A DNA stretch of 24,113 nucleotides, from the NCBI GenBank assembly GCA_964388085.1, contig CAYLZW010000063.1, positions 1 to 24,113 on the forward strand, written 5' to 3'. Made by a program: the position numbers and the translations under genes. The stretch comes from CAYLZW01 sp964388085 (GTDB lineage Bacteria > Myxococcota > UBA727 > CAYLZW01). Below the pieces are notes generated by a model. It saw nothing but the letters and a program-made list of their open reading frames with translations. It had not been told where the DNA came from and searched no databases. Shown here piece by piece: positions 7,608 through 13,177 of this stretch (positions are counted from its first letter, which is position 1; each line of letters begins with the position of its first letter).

Positions 7608-8609
7608 GTGCTGCCGCTAGCGGACTTCGAGGCTCGCTTCTTCGCCGCGCTCGGCGCGCTGGCCTCGCTGCTGTTGCACGCGGCGCTGCTGCTCCTGTTC
7701 CTCGCGAGCGCCGCCGACGAGCCCACGCCGCCTCCGCGCGTGGTCGTCGAGATCGTCAGGGATCCGCCGGTGCACGACGCGCTCGGCACCCGCGCGCAGC
7801 CAGAGAGCGCTCCGCTTCCGCCGGCCGTCCCCCTGCCGATGCCTCCCGAGCCGCCGAGCAGCGCGGACGTCGCTGACGAGGCCTCTCCGGCTCCAAGAGC
7901 GCCCGCGTCGCGGCAGCAAAGCGAGGGCTTTCGGGAGCTGCTGCGTCGACGAGAGGCCGACTTCCAGCGCGACATGGCGCTGCGCCGGCGACGCGTGGCC
8001 GCGCTCGAGCGCTTCCTCGCCGAGCCGGGCACAGCGACGAGCACGGACCCGAGCGCTTCGGAGCGCGCGGCGGACGAGGTGCACGCTTGCGGCGCGCGCG
8101 GCCCCGGTGACGTCGTCGCCATTCGCGCGCACAAGCCCATGGCGCGCTACGCCGACGTCGTGCCGGTCGGGTTGTTCCCGCCGCGCTACCTCGACCGGGT
8201 GCTGCAGGTGCGGCGCGAGGGCGGCCGCTCGCTCGGCTTCCTCGAGATGGCGCTGCCGCCGAACGAGGTCATCATTCAGCTCGACCAACCGGCCGGCGCC
8301 GTCTTCGCCGTCGGTCGCCGAGACGCGCGCTGCCTGGTCGGCTTCTCGTGGGGCGCGAAGGTGTTCCCGCTGCGCTTTCGCTCGCTACCCGCGCGCTATG
8401 TCGGCCCGGACGACGAGGTGCGCGAGGTGCTGATGGACGTGGTGCTGCACAAAGACGGCAGCTTCGACGTCAGCGTCCAGGACGGCGACGCGCTGCCGTT
8501 CACGACGGGCATCCTCTACGATCAGCGCGCGGTCGCGAGGAACCTGCAACAGCGAGCGACCGGCGCGCGCCTCGTGCGGGATGTCCTCGGCGCGCTGTTC
8601 GGCGGCTGA
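7608..8609 (+). CDS. Membrane-anchored protein with TonB-like N-terminal architecture
   Basis: About 333 aa if GTG at 7608 is used. The frame is open from 7380, and ATG at 7530 is the alternative, but that would overlap the start of the divergent hydrolase gene and place about 26 polar residues before the membrane segment. After a few residues there is one hydrophobic helix (ALGALASLLLHAALLLLFLA), then a Pro-rich stretch (PTPPPRVVVEIV, then PLPPAVPLPMPPEPP) as in TonB-type energy transducers. A basic coiled segment (RRREADFQRDMALRRRRVAA) and a C-terminal globular domain follow. That domain contains DVVLHKDGSFDVSVQDG but is not a clear TonB C-terminal fold to my eye. It could also be a periplasmic-domain protein of unknown role. 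No TonB-dependent receptor or ExbBD gene is nearby. Confidence 0.6.
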   Translation: MLPLADFEARFFAALGALASLLLHAALLLLFLASAADEPTPPPRVVVEIVRDPPVHDALGTRAQPESAPLPPAVPLPMPPEPPSSADVADEASPAPRAPASRQQSEGFRELLRRREADFQRDMALRRRRVAALERFLAEPGTATSTDPSASERAADEVHACGARGPGDVVAIRAHKPMARYADVVPVGLFPPRYLDRVLQVRREGGRSLGFLEMALPPNEVIIQLDQPAGAVFAVGRRDARCLVGFSWGAKVFPLRFRSLPARYVGPDDEVREVLMDVVLHKDGSFDVSVQDGDALPFTTGILYDQRAVARNLQQRATGARLVRDVLGALFGG

Positions 8610-8637
8610 GGCGGCGGCCGCTCGAGCGCGGCCACGC

Positions 8638-8952
8638 TCAATCGAGCTCGCCGCGCTTGGCGCGACCGATCCAGTCCTTGATCTCGCGCTCGACGACGTC
8701 GATGGCCTTCTTCTGGAAGAGCTTGAAGACGAAGGGCACGTCCATGTCGATGGCGATGAGCCCGGGCAAGAGCTCGAAGCTGCCCCTCATGGTGACGCCC
8801 TTGGCGCGAAACTCCACCTCGGCCCTCTCGTCGCCGTGCCAGCGCACCTCGGGGTTGAATTCCGAAAAGCGCTCTTTGTAGGCAAGCAGCGCCTTGTCGG
8901 TGACCAGGCGGGCCTTCTCGTGATCGAGGTCGTGCGGGACCGTGTGCTTCAT
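8638..8952 (-). CDS. Polyhydroxyalkanoic acid system family protein (PHA_gran_rgn, PF09650-like)
   Basis: 104 aa, the full length usual for this small family. The start MKHTVPHDLDHEKARLV and the ending FQKKAIDVVEREIKDWIG match the pattern I recall for putative polyhydroxyalkanoic acid system proteins: an N-terminal H-x-L-x-x-x-x-A helix, a beta sheet with RWHGDERAEVEFRAKGVTMRG, and a C-terminal amphipathic helix. The family is named from proximity to PHA synthesis genes in other bacteria; the biochemical role is not established. No other PHA gene is in the window. A GC-rich inverted sequence in the 28-base gap from the convergent TonB-like gene (near 8615-8632) could end transcription, but it has no T run. 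Confidence 0.8.
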   Translation of the reverse strand: MKHTVPHDLDHEKARLVTDKALLAYKERFSEFNPEVRWHGDERAEVEFRAKGVTMRGSFELLPGLIAIDMDVPFVFKLFQKKAIDVVEREIKDWIGRAKRGELD

Positions 8953-9040
8953 GCTCTGGTTTTAGCGCGAGCGCTCCCCCCTGGCACAAGCGCAAGGCGC
9001 GCGCTGCACCATTCTCCGCGCACGCTCCTCGCACGCGCGC

Positions 9041-9511
9041 TCACGGGTTCCACGCGGCCGGCTGCGCGGCGACGCTGTAGCGAGCGAGGGCCTGTTGCGC
9101 GCGCAGGGGGTCCTCGCCCGTCCGCAGCAAGAACGCGTCGAAGCCGCAGCGCCGCAGGCTGAACAGATGGTCGATGCCGACGTCGCCCACCGCGCGCAGC
9201 TCGCCGGCGAACGAGAGCTGCTCGCGCAGGTGCCGCGCGTGCGTGTAGCCGCGCCCGTCCTGGTAGCTCGGGAACGCGACGCTCACGAGGGCGACCCCGT
9301 CGAGCCTGTCACCGAGCGCGTAGGCGTCGTCGCTCGGCGACAGCGCCACGCCGAGGCGCCCGGTACGAGCCGTCAGCGCCGGGCGCTCGGCGAGAAAGCG
9401 CGCCAGCGACACGACGACGTCCACCGCGGCGTCGGGCAGGGGCGCGTCATCAGCGACGACGACAAAGGGATCCGGCAGCAGACCGGACACGGTCAACAAG
9501 CGCGAGCTCAT
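9041..9511 (-). CDS. DUF934 family protein, sulfite-reductase accessory
   Basis: 156 aa. The block VSVAFPSYQDGRGYTHARH (about 77-95) followed by LREQLSFAGELRAVGDV and LFSLRRCGFDAF is the recognisable core of DUF934 (PF06073). Family members are almost always encoded next to assimilatory sulfite/nitrite reductase; their biochemical function is unproven. Here its ATG overlaps the reductase stop (ATGA, 9508-9511), making it the last gene of the sulfur operon. No signal or membrane segment is present. The short downstream stretch 8953-9040 shows nothing I can name. Confidence 0.88.
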   Translation of the reverse strand: MSSRLLTVSGLLPDPFVVVADDAPLPDAAVDVVVSLARFLAERPALTARTGRLGVALSPSDDAYALGDRLDGVALVSVAFPSYQDGRGYTHARHLREQLSFAGELRAVGDVGIDHLFSLRRCGFDAFLLRTGEDPLRAQQALARYSVAAQPAAWNP

Positions 9512-11196
9512 ACGGCCACCTGCCCGCCATCGCCATAGACGGCGCTCGCGAAGGGCTTGAGACCGACCCGGCGCACACAGTCGAGGAAGCGCTCGTCGCC
9601 TTCGCGCAGCGACACGAAGCGCTCGAGCATGGCGGCCATCGCGTCGACCACCTGATCGGCGTTCAGCGCCGGACCGATCCAGCGGCCGATGGCGGCGTCG
9701 TCACCGGCGGAGCCGCCGAGCAGGATCTGGTAGGCGCTCTCGCCCTTCTTATCGACGCCGAGCACGCCGATGTGCCCCGCGTGATGGTGCCCGCAGGCGT
9801 TGATGCAGCCGGACATCTTGAGCTGGATCTCCCCGAGGTCATACAGGTAGTCGAGGTCGTCGAAGCGCTCGTTCAGCTTGGCCGCCACGTCGTGCGAGTA
9901 GGCGTTCGCGAGGTTGCAGAAGTCGAGGCCCGGGCAGCAGATCATGTCCGTCAGCGTGCCGATGTTCGGGCGCGCCAGGCCGAGCTCATCGAGCCGCTGC
10001 CAGACGGCGTAGAGATCCTTGTGCTCGACGTGCGGCAAGAGCAGGTTCTGGTCGTGGATGACGCGCACCTCGCCGAAGCTGTAGCGATCGGCGAGGTCCG
10101 CGAGGGCGTCCATCTCGTCGGCGGTGCAGTCCCCGGGCGGCCGCCCCTTCGGCTTCAAGCTCACCCAGGTGACGCGATAGCCCGGCTGCTTGTGCGGCTT
10201 GGTGTTGCGCCGCAGCCAACGCGCGAATGGTTTGTTGTCGGAAAGCAGAGTGTCGATTGCGAGGCGCTCGAGCTCACGCTCCGCCGCGGCGGCGCCCGCG
10301 CGGTAGGGCGGCTCGGGAAAGAACGCCTTCATCTCGTCGATGCGCGCTTGCGTGAGCTTGAGCTTGCCGCCCTTGATGCGGTCGTGCTCCTCCTCGACGA
10401 GCGCCTTGAAGCTCCCGATGCCCGCGCGGCGCACCTGGATTTTGATGCGCGCCTTGAGCTTGTTCTGCCGATCGCCGCCGAGGTTGTAGACGCGCAGGAT
10501 CGCCTCCGTGTAGCTGAACAGATCCTCGAGCTCGAGGAACTCGCGGATGACCTCGGCGATGACCGGCGTGCGCCCGAGCCCGCCGCCGACGAGCACCTTG
10601 ACGCCGAGGCGCCCCTCGTCGTTCTTCACGAGCCGCAGGCCAATGTCGTGCAGCCAGGTGGCGGCGCCGTCCGACGCGCGACCGGAGAGCGCGATCTTGA
10701 ACTTGCGCGGCAGGTAGAGGAACTCGGGGTGCAGCGCCGAGAACTGGCGAATGAGCTCCGCGTAGGGGCGCGCGTCCTCGATCTCGTCGTGCGCGATGCC
10801 CGAGAGGTGATCGGCCGTGGTGTTGCGCACGCAGTTGCCGCTGGTCTGGATGGCGTGCATCTGCACCGTGGCGAGGTCGGCCAGGATGTCCGGCACCTCC
10901 TCGAGCTTCGGCCAGTGGTACTGAATGTTCTGGCGCGTGGTGAAGTGACCAAAGCCCTTGCTGTACTTGCGCGCGACGTGCGCGAGCATGCGCAGCTGCC
11001 GCGTCGACAGCTCGCCGTAGGGGATCGACACGCGCAGCATGGGCGAGTGCCGCTGCAGGTAGAGGCCGTTGCGCAGCCGCAGGTCGCGGAACTCGTCCTC
11101 GCCGAGCTCGCCCGCGAGAAAGCGCTGTGTCTGGTCGCGGTACTCCGCCACGCGCTCGTCGACGAGCCGCTGATCGATCTCGTTATACACGTACAT
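9508..11196 (-). CDS. Ferredoxin-type sulfite/nitrite reductase hemoprotein (CysI/NirA family)
   Basis: 562 aa from the ATG at 11196; the 91 extra upstream residues of the open frame are Arg/Pro/Ser-rich shadow of the SUMT gene and are excluded. The two-repeat siroheme reductase fold is visible, with the first repeat around RKYSKGFGHFTTRQNIQYHW (78-96). The [4Fe-4S]-siroheme ligands are Cys421, Cys427, Cys464 and Cys468 in CCPGLDFC and SGCINACGHHHAGHIG. It catalyses the six-electron reduction of sulfite to sulfide (or nitrite to ammonia) in the cytoplasm. Sulfite is the likely substrate because the operon starts with cysH. Length fits single-chain ferredoxin- or external-donor enzymes; no flavoprotein CysJ gene is in the window. 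The start overlaps the SUMT 3' end by 14 bases. Confidence 0.93.
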   Translation of the reverse strand: MYVYNEIDQRLVDERVAEYRDQTQRFLAGELGEDEFRDLRLRNGLYLQRHSPMLRVSIPYGELSTRQLRMLAHVARKYSKGFGHFTTRQNIQYHWPKLEEVPDILADLATVQMHAIQTSGNCVRNTTADHLSGIAHDEIEDARPYAELIRQFSALHPEFLYLPRKFKIALSGRASDGAATWLHDIGLRLVKNDEGRLGVKVLVGGGLGRTPVIAEVIREFLELEDLFSYTEAILRVYNLGGDRQNKLKARIKIQVRRAGIGSFKALVEEEHDRIKGGKLKLTQARIDEMKAFFPEPPYRAGAAAAERELERLAIDTLLSDNKPFARWLRRNTKPHKQPGYRVTWVSLKPKGRPPGDCTADEMDALADLADRYSFGEVRVIHDQNLLLPHVEHKDLYAVWQRLDELGLARPNIGTLTDMICCPGLDFCNLANAYSHDVAAKLNERFDDLDYLYDLGEIQLKMSGCINACGHHHAGHIGVLGVDKKGESAYQILLGGSAGDDAAIGRWIGPALNADQVVDAMAAMLERFVSLREGDERFLDCVRRVGLKPFASAVYGDGGQVAV

Positions 11197-12043
11197 GGCT
11201 GCGCTCCCGGGCCGCGGGGGCCGTGTCTCTGGGGACTTCGAAGGAATGGCGCGTGGCGAGCGGCGCCGCTCGAGAGGTCGCGGAAGACGCTGGCGCGGAC
11301 GCCCTGGCGCGGAACGACACCACGTCACCGACGACGAACACGGCCGGCGAGGCCACGCGCTCCTCCTCGGCCAGGGCGCAGATGTCCGCCAGCGTGCCCG
11401 CGACGACGCGCTGCTCGGGCAGCGTGCCGCTCTCGACGAGGGCCGCCGGCGTCGTCTGCGCGAGCCCACCCTCGAGCAGGCGGTCGCGGATCCGGCGCAG
11501 GTTCGCGAGCGGCATCAGGAACACGAGCGTGCCGCCGGCCGCCGCCAGATGACGCCAGCGCTCGGCCAAATCGTCGTCGTGCTGCGCCGCGCTGCCGGTG
11601 ACGATGGTGAGCTGCTGCGACAGGCCACGATGCGTCACCGGGATGCCGGCCGAGAGCGGCGCCGCGAGCGCGCTCGAGACGCCCGGCACCACCTCGTAAG
11701 GCACGCCGTGGGCGGCGAGCGCGAGCACCTCTTCGCCGCCCCGGCCGAACACGAAGGGATCACCGCCCTTGAGGCGCACGACGAGGTGGCCGGCCTGCGC
11801 GTACTCGACCAGCAAGCGGTTCGTCAGCTCCTGCGGCGTGTGCCTGCCGCCGCCGATCTTGCCGACGTCATAAAGGCGCGCGTCACGCCGGCAGTGCTCG
11901 AGCAGGGCGGCGTTCGCGAGCGCGTCGTAGAGCACCACGTCGGCGCGCTCGAGGTAGCGGAGGGCCTTCACGGTGATGAGCTCGGGATCACCCGGGCCCG
12001 CCCCGACGAGCGCGACGAACCCTACGGCGGGCGTGGCGCTCAT
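11183..12043 (-). CDS. cobA: Uroporphyrinogen-III C-methyltransferase (SUMT)
   Basis: 286 aa. Signature motifs are VGAGPGDPELITVKAL (13-28), RLKGGDPFVFGRGGEE (90-105) and PVTHRG (135-140), which define the SAM-dependent SUMT family. It converts uroporphyrinogen III to precorrin-2, the first committed step to siroheme (needed by the reductase encoded next) and to cobalamin. The protein lacks the CysG dehydrogenase/ferrochelatase half, so another protein must finish siroheme. The last ~40 residues (Ala/Ser/Arg/Pro-rich) are a tail beyond the conserved fold, and its codons overlap the reductase start. Its ATG overlaps the cysH stop (ATGA, 12040-12043). The symbol cobA follows common usage for stand-alone SUMT. 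Confidence 0.92.
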   Translation of the reverse strand: MSATPAVGFVALVGAGPGDPELITVKALRYLERADVVLYDALANAALLEHCRRDARLYDVGKIGGGRHTPQELTNRLLVEYAQAGHLVVRLKGGDPFVFGRGGEEVLALAAHGVPYEVVPGVSSALAAPLSAGIPVTHRGLSQQLTIVTGSAAQHDDDLAERWRHLAAAGGTLVFLMPLANLRRIRDRLLEGGLAQTTPAALVESGTLPEQRVVAGTLADICALAEEERVASPAVFVVGDVVSFRARASAPASSATSRAAPLATRHSFEVPRDTAPAARERSHVRV

Positions 12044-12795
12044 CGCACGCCTCCCTTCGCGTGCAATCCGCACTCCTTGGAGTCGGCGCTCTCCCACCAC
12101 CAGCGACCGGCGCGCACGTCGCCATCGGGCCCCACCGCGCGGGTGCAAGGCGCGCAGCCGATGGAGCGGTACCCGCGGTCGTGCAGCTTGTTGTAGGGGA
12201 CGTCGCGCGCGCGCACGTAGTCCCACACCTCCTGCTCGCTGAGGGCCGCGAGCGGGCTGACCTTCACGAGCCCGCCGTTCGCGTCGTCGAGCTCGAAGGG
12301 CTCGAGGCCTTGGCGCGTAATCGACTGCTCGCGCCGAAGGCCCGTCGCCCAGGCCGAGCGGCCGGCGAGCGCGCGCGAGAGCGGCTCGACCTTGCGGATG
12401 TGGCAACACTCCTTGCGCCGCTCGACCGACTCGTAGAAGGAGCTCGGTCCGCGCAAGGTGACGAGCTGCTCGACGTCGCGCGTGCGTGGAGAGTAGCTGA
12501 CGACGTCGACGCCATAGCGCGCGCGCACGCGCTCGATGACCTCGTAGGTCTCCTCGGGCAGGCGGCCGGTGTCGAGCGTGAACACGCGCACGCGCGGCTC
12601 GAGCGCGACCGCCATGTCGATGAGCGCCGTGTCCTCGACGGAGAAGCTCGCGGCGATGACGAGGCCGTCACCGTAGGCGGTGAGCGCGCGGCGCAGGATC
12701 GTCTGCGCGGGTGCGCCCTGCAGCTCCTCGTTCCAGGCGGCGAGCAGGCGTCTTTGGGACTCATTGTCTCTGGGCAGCTCGAGGGAGGGTTGCAT
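12040..12795 (-). CDS. cysH: Phosphoadenylyl/adenylyl-sulfate reductase with [4Fe-4S] motif
   Basis: 251 aa. It belongs to the PP-loop superfamily, with AASFSVEDTALIDM (48-61) and DTGRLPEET (75-83). Cys130-Cys131 and Cys214/Cys217 (GCAPC) are the four cluster ligands of the APS-reductase type of CysH, absent from enterobacterial PAPS reductases. Cys242 in ECGLH is the catalytic cysteine that takes the sulfite. The reaction is APS (or PAPS) plus thioredoxin to sulfite, in the cytoplasm. It is the first gene of the operon cysH-SUMT-sulfite reductase-DUF934. The start ATG has ribosome site AGGTG at a spacing of 5 nt (complement at 12801-12805). The preceding 382 bases hold a poly-Cys leader peptide and RNA hairpins, so cysteine-dependent attenuation is likely. 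No sulfate adenylyltransferase gene is nearby. Confidence 0.95.
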   Translation of the reverse strand: MQPSLELPRDNESQRRLLAAWNEELQGAPAQTILRRALTAYGDGLVIAASFSVEDTALIDMAVALEPRVRVFTLDTGRLPEETYEVIERVRARYGVDVVSYSPRTRDVEQLVTLRGPSSFYESVERRKECCHIRKVEPLSRALAGRSAWATGLRREQSITRQGLEPFELDDANGGLVKVSPLAALSEQEVWDYVRARDVPYNKLHDRGYRSIGCAPCTRAVGPDGDVRAGRWWWESADSKECGLHAKGGVR

Positions 12796-12805
12796 GCGGA
12801 CACCT

Positions 12806-12849
12806 GACAGAGAGAAGACAGAGAGGAGACAGAGAGAAGACGGAGCGAA
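12806..12849 (-). repeat. 11-bp tandem repeat giving a pyrimidine-rich mRNA tract before cysH
   Basis: Four 11-bp units (plus-strand GACAGAGAGAA; copies at 12806, 12817, 12828 and a diverged one at 12839). In the cysH transcript this reads as a 44-nt C/U-rich, G-poor tract ending just before the AGGTG ribosome site. Such tracts with regularly spaced YC dinucleotides resemble Rho utilisation sites. It may also be a simple expanded repeat with no role. Confidence 0.75.
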
Positions 12850-12863
12850 GGCGCAAGACAGCC

Positions 12864-12896
12864 GGATCGGACCTGCGTTTGCCCGCAGACCGAACC
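12864..12896 (-). terminator. Candidate attenuator stem-loop (arms 3:4) in the cysH leader
   Basis: Hand-folded on the transcript: outer arms GGTTCGG (12896-12890) and CCGATCC (12870-12864) pair with one mismatch, and inner arms CTGCG (12888-12884) and CGCAG (12877-12873) pair perfectly around a 6-nt loop. There is no U run after it, so it is not a classical intrinsic terminator. Termination, if any, would need Rho or the structure alone. Its 5' arm can instead pair with 12945-12940 (see the leader hairpin). Confidence 0.5.
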
Positions 12897-12942
12897 AGCG
12901 ATTTCAACGTCAGAGAGCTTGAGCGTTAGAAAGCGGTCGTCG

Positions 12943-12964
12943 GTCGGGGCTCAGCAGCCACGAC
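12943..12964 (-). promoter_or_regulatory. Leader hairpin (arms 1:2) over the last Cys codons and stop of the leader peptide
   Basis: GTCG (12964-12961) and GGCT (12959-12956) pair with AGCC (12951-12948) and CGAC (12946-12943) around the loop GCTG, with a single mismatch. The hairpin covers the final Cys codons and the UGA. Nucleotides 12945-12940 (GACCGA) are perfectly complementary to 12893-12888 (TCGGTC) in the 5' arm of the downstream stem-loop. The 1:2, 2:3 and 3:4 pairings are therefore mutually exclusive, as in amino-acid attenuators. Confidence 0.5.
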
Positions 12965-13049
12965 AACAACAACAGCAGCGACAACAAACGGCGGCACCCG
13001 CGCTCGTGCGCGTCGGGTGAAGGGCTCGGCTGGTCACGGAGACGTTCAT
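12951..13049 (-). CDS. Poly-cysteine leader peptide upstream of cysH
   Basis: A 32-codon frame with ATG at 13049 and TGA at 12951-12953. The last 12 residues are VCCRCCCCCRGC, giving 8 Cys among the final 11 codons. Six of the eight Cys codons are TGT, unusual in a genome that elsewhere strongly prefers G/C at third positions. The stop directly follows the last Cys, and alternative hairpins begin at that point, 156 bases before cysH. Poly-Cys upstream frames that attenuate sulfur genes in response to cysteine are described in mycobacteria; here the same logic would sense charged tRNA-Cys. No clear Shine-Dalgarno precedes the ATG, so translation may be leaderless or weak. Caveat: the underlying DNA is partly a TTG/TGT-type simple repeat that reads Leu or Val in other frames, so chance is possible; the position, stop and context argue against it. 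Confidence 0.7.
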   Translation of the reverse strand: MNVSVTSRALHPTRTSAGAAVCCRCCCCCRGC

Positions 13050-13177
13050 CTCGGGAAGCAATCGTGATCGAGCGAAATCGAGCGGCCTGTGCCGTACTGC
13101 ACACCAGCGTGACGCGCGCGCGAATCTGCGTCAAGCCTGATCCGTGTCAGCGCGCACAGGGTGTACCGTCCGCGCCA

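Noticed and set aside
8610..8637. Intrinsic terminator between the convergent TonB-like and PHA-system genes
   Set aside because: A GC-rich palindrome around CTCGAG exists but there is no T run on either strand, so only a weak mention is made under the neighbouring gene.
11197..11469. 91-residue N-terminal extension of the sulfite reductase
   Set aside because: It lies in the SUMT gene in another frame and is Arg/Pro/Ser-rich; family proteins start near MYVYNEIDQR.
9772..11601. 609-codon plus-strand frame antisense to the sulfite reductase and SUMT genes
   Set aside because: High-GC shadow frame; the minus strand carries the siroheme reductase and SUMT motifs.
12044..12409. 122-residue N-terminal extension of SUMT
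   Set aside because: Arg/Ala-rich shadow of cysH; SUMT proteins begin just before the VGAGPGDP motif, and the ATG at 12043 overlaps the cysH stop.
12910..13134. A 74-codon minus frame overlapping the leader, rich in Leu (a possible Leu leader)
   Set aside because: It is the +1 reading of the same TTG/TGT repeat. The Cys frame starts with its own ATG, stops right after the Cys run and lies before a cysteine-synthesis operon, while a leucine sensor would make no sense here.
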